Source: Streptomyces lincolnensis
GTDB taxonomy: Bacteria > Actinomycetota > Actinomycetes > Streptomycetales > Streptomycetaceae
DNA: 64,000 bases
NCBI RefSeq assembly: GCF_021173675.1
Contig: NZ_JAIHON010000001.1
Location: 744,001-808,000 of the forward strand
Direction: 5' to 3'
Notes under the pieces: generated by a model
Told to the model about the DNA's origin: nothing
Database searches by the model: none
Seen by the model: only the letters and a program-made list of their open reading frames with translations
Program-made: the position numbers and the translations under genes
Part shown: positions 44,899-53,013 of the stretch, piece by piece
Numbering within the stretch: position 1 is the stretch's first letter
How the letters are laid out: each line of letters starts with the position of its first letter

Positions 44899-45773
44899 CC
44901 ACGGCCGTCGAGAGGAAGCGGCGTCTGACACCCCGCTGGCGGGACTACGGCCGACCGCGTGAACTGGTCGTCCGCTACCTGCTGTTGGTGTTCGTCCTGT
45001 TCATCACGGTGGGCCCGCTGGTCTGGCAGCTGCTGTCCTCCCTGAAGGGCCCCACCGAGGACGTCTTCGGCGCCGGTGCCTCCCTGTTCCCGCACCACCC
45101 GACGCTGCGGGCCTACAAGGAGGTCTTCGCCCAGGTCCCGGTGTGGACGTACATCAGGAACAGCCTGTTCGTGGCGGTCATCTCCATCGCCAGCCAGCTG
45201 ATCTTCTCCACCATGGCCGGCTACATGCTCTCCAAGCCGGGCTGGAAGGGCCGCAAGCTGGTCTGGGTCGTGCTGATGGCGTCCATGATGTTCCCCTTCG
45301 AGTCGATCATGGTGTCGCTGTTCCTGAGCATCCGGGACATGGGCCTGGTCGACAACCTGGTCGGCGTCTGGCTGCCCGGCTTCGTCGCCGCGATCAACGT
45401 CCTCATCATGCGGGCCGCGTTCCTCGCCGTACCGCGCGAGATCGAGGACGCGGCGATGCTGGACGGCGCGGGCGAGTGGAAGCGGTTCCGGTACCTGTAC
45501 CTGCCGTCCGCCTACGGCGCGATCCTCGTCGTCACCATCAACACCTTCATCAGCGCCTGGGACGACTTCCTGTGGCCGCTGATCGTGCTGCGCACCGAGG
45601 ACCACTTCACCCTGACTCTGGGCCTGTCCCGCCTGTCGTCCTCGTCCTTCGGCTACGACCAGCGCATGGTGATGGCCGGTTCGGTGATCTCGGTCATCCC
45701 GGTACTGGTGCTGTTCGTGATCACGCAGCGCTGGTTCTACAAGGGCGTGTCCTCCGGGGCCGTCAAGCTCTGA
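44895..45773 (+). CDS. Sugar ABC transporter permease (CUT1, MalG-like)
   Basis: This is a 292-residue protein with six helices and the EAA loop REIEDAAMLDGAGEWKRFRYLYLPS. ATG at 44895 overlaps the stop of the first permease. Its 3' end overlaps the convergent GH3 gene by 37 bp. It completes the importer; the ATPase must come from elsewhere in the genome. Confidence 0.92.
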   Translation: MTTAVERKRRLTPRWRDYGRPRELVVRYLLLVFVLFITVGPLVWQLLSSLKGPTEDVFGAGASLFPHHPTLRAYKEVFAQVPVWTYIRNSLFVAVISIASQLIFSTMAGYMLSKPGWKGRKLVWVVLMASMMFPFESIMVSLFLSIRDMGLVDNLVGVWLPGFVAAINVLIMRAAFLAVPREIEDAAMLDGAGEWKRFRYLYLPSAYGAILVVTINTFISAWDDFLWPLIVLRTEDHFTLTLGLSRLSSSSFGYDQRMVMAGSVISVIPVLVLFVITQRWFYKGVSSGAVKL

Positions 45774-47983
45774 CCCCGAACACCCAGTGCCTCCCGGGCC
45801 GATGCCGCGACCCTGATCTCGACCGTCCTGGACGGGGCGAGCCGATCGGCATCGAGCGAGAGGCGGACCGTGCGGCGCTCACCCGGCGCCAGGTCGACAC
45901 CCTCGAACGCACACAGTTCGAGGGTGCGCGGCCAGGTGGGGGTGAGCAGCCTGCGCAGGTACACCTGTACGACCGAACGCCCGTACCGCTCCCCCGTGTT
46001 GATGACGTCGACCTCGACGTCGAGGCCCGTCAGGCGTGGCGTGCCGTACGCGAAGGTGGTGTACGACAGCCCGTGCCCGAAGGAGTACAGCGGTTCGGCG
46101 CTCTCGTCCACGTAGCCGCCGTACTCGGTGTCCTTGTGGTTGTAGTAGACGGGGAGTTGGGCCGCCGAGCGCGGCACGGAGACGGGCAGCCGGCCCGTGG
46201 GTTCCGCGAGCCCGAGCAGCACCTCGGCGATCGCCTCGCCGCCCCACGGGCCGGGGTACCAGGCGGTGAGCAGCGCGGCCGCCGCCGTGTCGGGTACGAC
46301 GTGCGGTCGGCCCTGGATCAGGACGACCGCCGTAGGGGTACCGGTGGCGACGACGGCGTCCAGCAGCGCGTACTGGGCCTTGCCGAGCTCCAGTCCGGCG
46401 AGGTCGGCGCCCTCGCCGCAGGTCATCTCGTCCGTGGCGGCCAGGGCCGCCCCGTTGGCGTCGAACTCGGTCTCGGGTGTCCGCGCGCTGCTGCCGCCCA
46501 GCACCAGCACGGCCAGGTCGGAGGAGGCGGCCGCGGCGATGGCCTCGGGGATGCCGGAGACGTCGCCGCCGGTGAGGGCGCAGCCACGGGCGTGGCGGAT
46601 GTCGGTGCCGGGCGGGGCGAGCCGGCGTAGGGCGTCGAGGACGCTGCTGCCCGTTCCGGGGCGCTGCGGAGCCGTGTAGTCGCCCAGCTGGTGGGCGACG
46701 GTGGCGGCTTGAGGGCCGATGACGGCGATGCGGGAGGCATGCGGGGCCGGGGGGAGGATGCCGTCGGGGTTGCTCAGGAGGGTGACCGACGCCCGGGCGA
46801 GGTCGGTGCTCAGGCTCCGGCCCGCTTCCCGGGAAGGCAACTCGCCGGTCGTGTACGGGCGTTCGAAGAGGCCGAGGCGGAACTTCAGGCGCAGGACACG
46901 GGCCACGGCGGCGTCGAGGGACTTCTCGCTCACCAGCCCGCGTTCGACGGCCTCTTCCAGGTGGGTGAAGCCCTCGTCCCAAAGACTCAGGTCCACACCG
47001 GAGTTGAGCGCGAGGGCGCCCGCGGAGACCTTGTCGCCGGTGATGCGGGCGAGCCGGTCCACGGCGAGGCCGTCGGCCATGACGAGCCCGTCGAATCCCC
47101 AGTCGTCCCGGAGGAGTCCGGTCAGCAGGGCCCGGTTGCCGGAGCAGGGCATGCCGTCGACCTCGTTGTACGCGGACATCAGGGCGGCGGCCCCGGCGCG
47201 GACGCCGGCGCGGGCGGCGGGGAGGTGGATCTCGTGGAGCTCCCGGAGCCCGAGTTCGGACTCGGCGGAGTTGCGTCCGCCGACGGTGGCGCCCTGTCCG
47301 GCGAAGTGCTTGAGGACCACGGGGGCCTTGTCGGGGGCGAAGAGTTCCCCCGAGCCCGAGCCCGAGCCCTGCATGCCCCGTACCAGCGCCTCGGTCAGCC
47401 GGGCCGCCAGCTGGGGGTCCTCGCCGAAGCACTCCTCGGTGCGGCCCCAGCGCGGGTCGCGGGCGATGTCGAGGGCCGAGACCAGGGCGACATGGCCGCC
47501 GCGGGCGCGCAGTTCGGCGGCGGCGTGCGCGGCGGCACGCTCGTACAGCTCCGGGTCCCAGGTGGCGCCGACGGCCAGGTTGACGGGCAGGACCGTGCCG
47601 TCGAGCGCCATGGGACCGTGCGGCACCTCCTCGACGAACAGGGCGGGAATGCCCAGGCGGCTGGTGGCGACGACATGCCGCTGCACCAGCTCGGCCAGGG
47701 CGGCGCCGTCCTCGGCGCCGGGCCCGTTGTCGAAGTCGACGCCGGACCAGGCGTCGGCACGCTGGAGCCCGTAGAGGGCACCGAGTCCGGCGAAGCGCTC
47801 GGTCTCGGCGTACAGGGCGTCCGTGAGCTCGAAGCCGCCGGGGGTGCGGCGGTAGGCGTCCCAGCCGTACATCCGCTGGTTGAGCTGGCCGACCTTCTCC
47901 CGCAGGGTCATACGGGAGAGGAGGTCGTGGACGCGGGCGTCCAGGGGGGCGGTGGGGTCGCGGTAGGGCTCCGTCCCGGTCAC
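45737..47983 (-). CDS. Cytoplasmic GH3 beta-glycosidase (beta-glucosidase/xylosidase type)
   Basis: This is a 748-residue protein with the full three-domain GH3 layout. The catalytic barrel has PRWGRTEECFGEDP and nucleophile region GFDGLVMADGLAVD. The alpha/beta sandwich holds VLVLGGSSARTPETEFDANG and TAWYPGPWGGEAIAEVLLG, and the C-terminal Fn3-like domain ends VEIRVAASA. The NagZ His motif is absent (KHFAGQGATVG), so it is unlikely to be a hexosaminidase. No signal peptide. A role on beta-linked xylose or glucose of an imported glycan is possible. GTG overlaps the kinase stop; GGAGG is six bases upstream. Confidence 0.9.
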   Translation of the reverse strand: MTGTEPYRDPTAPLDARVHDLLSRMTLREKVGQLNQRMYGWDAYRRTPGGFELTDALYAETERFAGLGALYGLQRADAWSGVDFDNGPGAEDGAALAELVQRHVVATSRLGIPALFVEEVPHGPMALDGTVLPVNLAVGATWDPELYERAAAHAAAELRARGGHVALVSALDIARDPRWGRTEECFGEDPQLAARLTEALVRGMQGSGSGSGELFAPDKAPVVLKHFAGQGATVGGRNSAESELGLRELHEIHLPAARAGVRAGAAALMSAYNEVDGMPCSGNRALLTGLLRDDWGFDGLVMADGLAVDRLARITGDKVSAGALALNSGVDLSLWDEGFTHLEEAVERGLVSEKSLDAAVARVLRLKFRLGLFERPYTTGELPSREAGRSLSTDLARASVTLLSNPDGILPPAPHASRIAVIGPQAATVAHQLGDYTAPQRPGTGSSVLDALRRLAPPGTDIRHARGCALTGGDVSGIPEAIAAAASSDLAVLVLGGSSARTPETEFDANGAALAATDEMTCGEGADLAGLELGKAQYALLDAVVATGTPTAVVLIQGRPHVVPDTAAAALLTAWYPGPWGGEAIAEVLLGLAEPTGRLPVSVPRSAAQLPVYYNHKDTEYGGYVDESAEPLYSFGHGLSYTTFAYGTPRLTGLDVEVDVINTGERYGRSVVQVYLRRLLTPTWPRTLELCAFEGVDLAPGERRTVRLSLDADRLAPSRTVEIRVAASAREALGVRGQSLTAPEDTPL

Positions 47984-49203
47984 CGGGCACCTCCGTGGGC
48001 GAGGCGGGCCAGGGCGACGGCGCCCCGGGAACCGTCGGCGACCCAGTCCAGGGTCAGGCCGAGGGACGCGAGACGGTCGGTCAGCGGTGCCGTCAGCGGA
48101 CCCTCCGGGCCGAGCAGACCGCCGGTCGCGACGAGCGGCTCGCCGGGCCGTGGCTCCAACGCCCGGACCGTCTCGGCCAGCCGGTCGGCGGCCCGGGACA
48201 GGATCGACCCGGCGACCGCGTCCCCCTCCCGCGCCGCCTCGGCCACCAGCGGCGCGAACCGGGCGAGCCGGATCGGGGGGTCGGCCATGACGGCGGGGAG
48301 GAGATGCATGCGGTAGGCCTCTCGATGCGGGCCGGACCAGGCGCCGGGGGTGTCGGGGTGCGGGCGAGCCGGCTCGGCACCGTGGCCGCGGCCGAGGTCG
48401 GGCACCGCGGGAGCCTCACCGCGGCTGCGGCCGAGGTCGGGCACCGCGGGAGCCTCACCGCGGCTGCGGCCGAGGTCGGGCACCGCGGGAGCCTCACCGC
48501 GGCTGCGGCCGAGGTCGGGCACCGCGGGAGCGCCACCGTGGCCCGGCGCCGCGTCGGCGCCGCCCGGCTGCCCCCCGTACGGCAGAACATGGTCGGGCAG
48601 GCCCAGGGCCCGCCCGACGGAGGCGGCCAGGATCGTCTCCGGGCCCCGCCCGTCCGCCATCCGCAGGGCCGCCCGCACGGCCGCGCGGCCCATCCAGAAG
48701 CCGCTGCCGTCGTCGCCGAGGAGCCAGCCGTCGCCGTCCACGGTGGTCGTGGAGCGACGGCCGGTGATGCGCATCGCGACCGCGCCGGTGCCGGCGACCA
48801 GGGCGAGTCCGTCGGCCGGGGTGCCGGGAGCGGCGGCGAAGGCGGCCTCGATGTCGCTGAAGACGACGACCCGTTCGGCCGGGATGCCGAGCCGGCGCAG
48901 GGCCGCGTCGAGGGCGGCGCGGGCCCGGACGGTCCCGGGGTCGTCCGCGGAGGCGGCTGTCGCGCCGGCGAAACCGCCGGCCACGGCCACCACCCGCCCG
49001 CGCGCCGCCTCCGGGACGGCACGGGCGAGCGCCTCGGCCAGGTGGTCGGCGAGTTGCGGCTCCGGGACGGTCAGGGCGTTGCCCGGCCCGGCGGCACCCT
49101 CGCCGAGGGGGCGCCCGTCAGCGGCGGCGGCGAGGACCGCGCGGGTGCGGGTGCCGCCGGCGTCCAGGCCGATGACCCATTCCTGGTTCATTTCTTCACT
49201 CAT
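47980..49203 (-). CDS. BadF-type N-acetylglucosamine kinase with tandem-repeat insert
   Basis: The protein has 407 residues. The sugar-kinase ATPase fold shows phosphate-1 motif VIGLDAGGTRTRAV, ALVAGTGAVAMRI and GGLLGPEGPL. The family phosphorylates GlcNAc or glucosamine. Between about residues 218 and 290 a low-complexity insert interrupts the fold; four 13-residue units PAVPDLGRSRGEA are encoded by a 39-bp tandem repeat. Homologues are usually near 320-340 residues. The start could be ATG 49203 or ATG 49191; neither has a strong ribosome site. It is co-transcribed with the GH3 gene and divergent from the GH5-like gene across an operator. Confidence 0.87.
   Translation of the reverse strand: MSEEMNQEWVIGLDAGGTRTRAVLAAAADGRPLGEGAAGPGNALTVPEPQLADHLAEALARAVPEAARGRVVAVAGGFAGATAASADDPGTVRARAALDAALRRLGIPAERVVVFSDIEAAFAAAPGTPADGLALVAGTGAVAMRITGRRSTTTVDGDGWLLGDDGSGFWMGRAAVRAALRMADGRGPETILAASVGRALGLPDHVLPYGGQPGGADAAPGHGGAPAVPDLGRSRGEAPAVPDLGRSRGEAPAVPDLGRSRGEAPAVPDLGRGHGAEPARPHPDTPGAWSGPHREAYRMHLLPAVMADPPIRLARFAPLVAEAAREGDAVAGSILSRAADRLAETVRALEPRPGEPLVATGGLLGPEGPLTAPLTDRLASLGLTLDWVADGSRGAVALARLAHGGAR
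48391..48546. repeat. 39-bp tandem repeat, four copies, inside the kinase gene
   Basis: Units start at 48391, 48430, 48469 and 48508, each beginning GCCGAGGTCGGGCACCGCGG. The first three are essentially identical and the last diverges near its end. The period is 13 codons, so copy-number change keeps the kinase frame. Confidence 0.9.
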
Positions 49204-49215
49204 CGCAGACTATGG

Positions 49216-49229
49216 TGGTTGATACATTC
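49216..49229 (+). promoter_or_regulatory. Operator-like site between kinase and GH5-like genes
   Basis: TGGTTGATACATTC matches the site before the RpiR gene at 13 of 14 positions and lies 13 bp from the kinase start and 44 bp before the GH5-like start. It could control both divergent units. Confidence 0.55.
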
Positions 49230-49272
49230 GCCCACGACAAGAGCAGGCTGTGCCCGGCCCGAGGAGGATCCC

Positions 49273-50493
49273 ATTCCCACGCTCCGCTTCGGCGTCAACT
49301 ACACGCCCCGCCACGGCTGGTTCCACTCGTGGCACGACTTCGACCCCGCGCACGCCCGCGAGGACCTGGCGCAGATCGCCGGGCTCGGACTGGACCATGT
49401 CCGGGTCTTCCACCTCTGGCCGCTCCTCCAGCCCAACCGCACGCTCATCCGTACCGCCGCCGTGGACCAGCTGGCCCAGCTCGTCGACCTGGCGGCCGAG
49501 GCGGGCCTCGACGTCCTGGTGGACGGCGTGCAGGGCCATCTGTCCAGCTTCGACTTCTACCCGGAGTGGACCCGCAGCTGGCACCACCGCAACGTCTTCA
49601 CGGACCCGGAGGCCGTCACCGCCCAGGCCGAGCTGATGCGGACCCTGGGCCGCGCCCTGGCCGGCCGCCCGAACCTCATCGGCCTCCAGCTCGGCAACGA
49701 GCTCAACAACCTGGTCGAGCACAACCCGGTGACCGCGGACCAGGTGGACCACTACCTGGACACCCTGCTGGCCGCCACCCGCGAGCACCTGCCCGCGGAC
49801 CGGCTCGCCACCCACTCCGCCTACGACGCGGCCTGGTACGGCGACGACCACCCCTTCACCCCGGAGGCCTCCGCCCACAAGGGCGACCTGACCACCGTCC
49901 ACCCCTGGGTGTTCTCCGGCGACTGCGCCCGCCGCTACGGCCCGCGCTCCCCGCAGGTGCTGCACCTCGCCGAGTACGGCACGGAGCTCGCCACGGCGTA
50001 CGCCGTGGACCCGGCCCGGCCCGTCTGGGTCCAGGAGACCGGCGCGCCCGAGCCGCACATCCCGGCCGCGGACGCGCCCGAGTTCGCGCGGGCGACCGTA
50101 CGGAACGCGGCGCTCGGCTGCGCAAACCTGTGGGGCGTCACCTGGTGGTGCTCCCACGACGTGGACCGCTCCCTGGCCGACTATCCGGAACTGGAGTACA
50201 CGCTCGGCCTGTTCGACTCCGCGGGCCGCGCCAAGCCGATCGCCGAGGCCCTCGCCGCCACGGTCGCCGAGCTGCGCGCCGAGCCTCCGTCGCCCGCGCC
50301 GCGCGAGACCGCCCTGGTCCTCGACTGCACCCCGGCCACCCGGTCCGTGTCCGGCCCCGGAGGCGCCTACTTCGAGGAGTGGATGCGCCTGCGCGCCGAG
50401 GGCGCCCGCCCGGCGGTGGTACTGGCCGCACGGGCGGACGACGGGGAGTACCTGGCGGCGCGGGGCATCAAGGAGGTCGTACGGCTGCCCTAG
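49273..50493 (+). CDS. GH5-like (clan A) cytoplasmic beta-mannosidase, apparent ATT start
   Basis: This is a 406-residue TIM-barrel glycosidase. The acid/base is the Glu in LQLGNELNN (about 146) and the nucleophile is the Glu in VWVQETGAPEP (about 257); VNYTPRHGWFHSWHDFDP opens the barrel. The pattern resembles GH5_18, whose characterised Bifidobacterium member cleaves Man-beta-1,4-GlcNAc from N-glycan cores. No signal peptide. The strong ribosome site GAGGAGG (49261-49267) is five bases before an in-frame ATT, and no ATG or GTG exists in this frame near it; the only alternative is a TTG at 49219 inside the operator. So translation probably starts at ATT. Confidence 0.83.
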   Translation: MPTLRFGVNYTPRHGWFHSWHDFDPAHAREDLAQIAGLGLDHVRVFHLWPLLQPNRTLIRTAAVDQLAQLVDLAAEAGLDVLVDGVQGHLSSFDFYPEWTRSWHHRNVFTDPEAVTAQAELMRTLGRALAGRPNLIGLQLGNELNNLVEHNPVTADQVDHYLDTLLAATREHLPADRLATHSAYDAAWYGDDHPFTPEASAHKGDLTTVHPWVFSGDCARRYGPRSPQVLHLAEYGTELATAYAVDPARPVWVQETGAPEPHIPAADAPEFARATVRNAALGCANLWGVTWWCSHDVDRSLADYPELEYTLGLFDSAGRAKPIAEALAATVAELRAEPPSPAPRETALVLDCTPATRSVSGPGGAYFEEWMRLRAEGARPAVVLAARADDGEYLAARGIKEVVRLP

Positions 50494-50545
50494 GGCAGCC
50501 GGGAAGGCGACAGGGCCGGTCTCGCGGAAGCCGCGGGGCCGGCCC
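50482..50545. terminator. Hairpins between convergent GH5-like and GH3 genes
   Basis: A near-continuous palindrome CGGCTGCCCTAGGGCAGCCG at 50482-50501 includes the TAG stop of the GH5-like gene. A second stem pairs GGGCCGG (50513-50519) with CCGGCCC (50539-50545). Their position between convergent genes fits bidirectional termination. Confidence 0.55.
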
Positions 50546-50551
50546 GGGTCT

Positions 50552-52027
50552 TTACGCGCCGGTCAGCGCCTCCGCCACGGCCCGCAGGTTCACCCGGCCG
50601 CGTCCGTAGGAGCACAGGGCGCCGTCCTCCGGGAGGCCGGTGGCGACGCGGATCGCGTCCGGGCGCCGGGCCAGCAGGGCGTCGCGGAGGTCCTGCTGCC
50701 AGGGGTGCAGTCCGGCGTCGCAGGTGGCGACGACGAGCGGGGCGCGCCGGGAGACCCGCACGATGCCCTCGACGAGGGCGGCCGGGTCCGCGGGCTCGCC
50801 GGTGACCGCCGTACCGGAGGCGGGGCCGTCGACGGCGCGCATCTCGCTCAGCAGGTCCTCGCCGCCCCAGTTGAGGGCGGGGTGCGGCGGCGGGAAGAGG
50901 TCGACGACATGGGCGCCGCGCACGGGCTCCGGCAGCCGCTGGCCGCGTACGGCCCGCCGGGCCGCCGTCAGTCCCGCGTCGGCGTCCCACGGCTCGACCG
51001 TGGCTGCTGGGGCCGCGTACCGCTCGGCGAGCCCGCGCACCCGCTCCGCCGCCTCCACCACCCGCTCGTCGTGCAGCACCCCGGCGTTCAGCGCGCCGAG
51101 CACCGCGTCCCGGCAGGACAGCGTGACCTCCAGATCCGGTACGGCGACGATGACCTGGTCCGCGCCCGCCGCGAGGGCGATCCGGGCGCCGGCGGCCTCG
51201 CCGTACCGGTCGGCTATCGCCTTCATCTCCAGGGCGTCGCTGACCAGGACGCCGTCGAAGCCGAGCTCGTGCCGGAGCAGGTCGCCCAGGATGCGGCGGC
51301 TGAGCGTGGCCGGGCGGTTGGGGTCCAGCGCCGGGAAGACGACGTGGGCGCTCATCAGCATCGGCACGCCCGCCGCGATGGCGGCCCGGAAGGGCGCGAG
51401 GTCGAGTTCGTCGTACGGCCTGGGGTCCACGGCGAGGTCGTGGTGGCTGTCGGTGACGGTGCCGCCGTGCCCGGGGAAGTGCTTGGCGCAGGAGGCGATG
51501 CCGCGTGCCTCGGTGGCGGCGATCCAGGCCCCCACATGACGGGAGACCAGCTCGGGGTCGGTTCCGAAGGCACGGGTCCGCACGATCGGGTTGTCCGGGT
51601 GCACCTGGACGTCGGCGACCGGGGCGTAGGAGGCGGTGATGCCGAGGGTGGCCAGGTGCCCGGCGAGCGCGTCGGCGCAGGCGGCGGTGAGCGCGGGGTC
51701 GTCGACCACGCCGAGGGCGTAGGACCCGGGCACGTCGGGGGCCCCTGCCCCCACCAGGTGTCCGATCCCGCCGCCCTCGTTGTCGATCGCCACCAGCAGG
51801 TCGGGGCGCAGGGCCCGCAGCGTCTCGGTGAGCCGGCGCACCTGCTCCGCGTCGCGCACATTGCGCGTGAACAGGATGACCCCGCCGAGCCCCCGGTCGA
51901 TCAGCCTCTTGAGGCCGTCGGGAACGGTCGTGGTCCCGTCGAACCCCGCGACCAGACAGCGATGCGCCGCCTCGTCCAGGTCGACGGGGAGGGCGGTACC
52001 GGCGGGCAGCTGTTCCAGGTGGCTCAC
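50552..52027 (-). CDS. GH3 beta-N-acetylhexosaminidase (NagZ-like)
   Basis: This is a 491-residue protein. The barrel carries LVAIDNEGGGIGHL and the diagnostic His loop KHFPGHGGTVTDSHHDL, with the Asp nucleophile in GFDGVLVSDALEMKAI. These are marks of GH3 hexosaminidases, which use Asp-His catalysis. An additional domain of about 150 residues follows, with ALNWGGEDLLSEM. No signal peptide. GTG at 52027 is preferred because AGAGG lies about eight bases upstream; an in-frame ATG near 52087 would begin inside the operator-like site. It should release GlcNAc from imported oligosaccharides or muropeptides. Confidence 0.88.
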   Translation of the reverse strand: MSHLEQLPAGTALPVDLDEAAHRCLVAGFDGTTTVPDGLKRLIDRGLGGVILFTRNVRDAEQVRRLTETLRALRPDLLVAIDNEGGGIGHLVGAGAPDVPGSYALGVVDDPALTAACADALAGHLATLGITASYAPVADVQVHPDNPIVRTRAFGTDPELVSRHVGAWIAATEARGIASCAKHFPGHGGTVTDSHHDLAVDPRPYDELDLAPFRAAIAAGVPMLMSAHVVFPALDPNRPATLSRRILGDLLRHELGFDGVLVSDALEMKAIADRYGEAAGARIALAAGADQVIVAVPDLEVTLSCRDAVLGALNAGVLHDERVVEAAERVRGLAERYAAPAATVEPWDADAGLTAARRAVRGQRLPEPVRGAHVVDLFPPPHPALNWGGEDLLSEMRAVDGPASGTAVTGEPADPAALVEGIVRVSRRAPLVVATCDAGLHPWQQDLRDALLARRPDAIRVATGLPEDGALCSYGRGRVNLRAVAEALTGA

Positions 52028-52071
52028 CTCCGCAATCCTCTGGCTCAATGAGCCGAAAGTCAACAGTTCGG

Positions 52072-52086
52072 TGGATAAGCCATTCA
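52072..52086. promoter_or_regulatory. Operator-like site before the NagZ-like gene
   Basis: TGGATAAGCCATTCA is a weaker relative of TGGTTGATACATTC (10 of 14 over the aligned part). It lies 45 bp before the GH3 start and about 40 bp before the divergent radical SAM gene. Confidence 0.4.
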
Positions 52087-52124
52087 TTGCGGTGCCGGAT
52101 CGGCCACTGTGGCACTCTCTCCCC

Positions 52125-53003
52125 ATGCTCCCCGTGCGCCTCCCCCCCTTCGTCGACCTCAGACCGATCGGGAGGTGCAACCTGAGCTGCCCTTTCTGCT
52201 TCGGTCCCCGGCATGAAGTCCCCTCCATGTCCGAGGACGACGCCCTGAGCATCGCGTCCCTGCTGCGCGAGGCCCCGGTCAGAGGCGTGGTCGTCTCCGG
52301 TGGCGAACCCACCCTTCTGCCCTATCTGCCCAGGCTCGCGGAGGAACTGCGCAAACCCCTGCCGGAGGGCGGGCGGCTGCGGGTCGTCCTCAGTACGAAC
52401 GGTCTGGCCCCGGTCCCCACGATGCGGCGGCTCCTTCCCAGCATCTCGTGGCTGGCGCTCCCCCTGGAGTCCGCCGACGAGGGCGAGCACAAACGGCTCA
52501 GGACCGGTGTGGCGCCCCACCGGGACCGGGTGATCGCTCTGCTGCGGGAAGTGCGGGAGAACCACCGCCACGTACAGGTGAAACTCGGGACGGTGGTCAC
52601 CAGGATCAACTCCGCGGGGGCCCCGCGCGTCCTCGACCTCATCAGTGAGGACAAATGGCTGCCGGACGTCTGGAAGATCTACCAGATGTCGGAGACCAAT
52701 TACGGGGCCGACAACAAGGACTGGCTGTCGCTGGGGGACGAGGAGTTCGAGGAGATCGTCGACAGGTGCCGAGCCGCCGCCGCCGAACGGGACGTCGTCC
52801 TGCGTGTGTACCGGAACTCCACCCGCACCGGAAGCTACTTCTTCATCGACCCCGACTGCGAGGTCGTGGTCATCGACGAGGAGGGAGAACGACGACTGGG
52901 TAACTTCTTCTCGATGCTCGACCAGGGCGACCCCCGGCCGCTGCCCCTCGTGCGGCCCGACAGGAACGCCGCGAACTTTCTGGGAACGTATCCGGATCAG
53001 TGA
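52125..53003 (+). CDS. Viperin-like radical SAM enzyme
   Basis: This is a 292-residue protein. The [4Fe-4S] motif is CNLSCPFC (Cys18, 22, 25) followed by FGP; the SAM-binding GGEP is at 59-62. The middle and C-terminal parts recall viperin: VKLGTVVTRIN, VWKIYQMSET, LSLGDEEFEEIVDRC and RTGSYFFIDPDCEVVV align with viperin's KINSVINRFN, WKVFQ, IGDEEFERFLERH and DSYLILDEY. Viperins convert a nucleoside triphosphate to its 3'-deoxy-3',4'-didehydro form, a chain terminator. No strong ribosome site precedes the ATG, so it may be leaderless. A NUDIX hydrolase gene follows after 10 bp. Generic radical SAM is certain; viperin-like is probable. Confidence 0.8.
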   Translation: MLPVRLPPFVDLRPIGRCNLSCPFCFGPRHEVPSMSEDDALSIASLLREAPVRGVVVSGGEPTLLPYLPRLAEELRKPLPEGGRLRVVLSTNGLAPVPTMRRLLPSISWLALPLESADEGEHKRLRTGVAPHRDRVIALLREVRENHRHVQVKLGTVVTRINSAGAPRVLDLISEDKWLPDVWKIYQMSETNYGADNKDWLSLGDEEFEEIVDRCRAAAAERDVVLRVYRNSTRTGSYFFIDPDCEVVVIDEEGERRLGNFFSMLDQGDPRPLPLVRPDRNAANFLGTYPDQ

Positions 53004-53013
53004 GGAGTCTGCG

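Noticed and set aside
48391..48546. Regular repeats suggesting a CRISPR array
   Set aside because: Units are contiguous with no unique spacers, and they stay in frame within a kinase gene.
52028..52312. Longer N-terminus for the NagZ-like GH3 gene
   Set aside because: It would run through the divergent promoter, the operator-like site and the first codons of the radical SAM gene.
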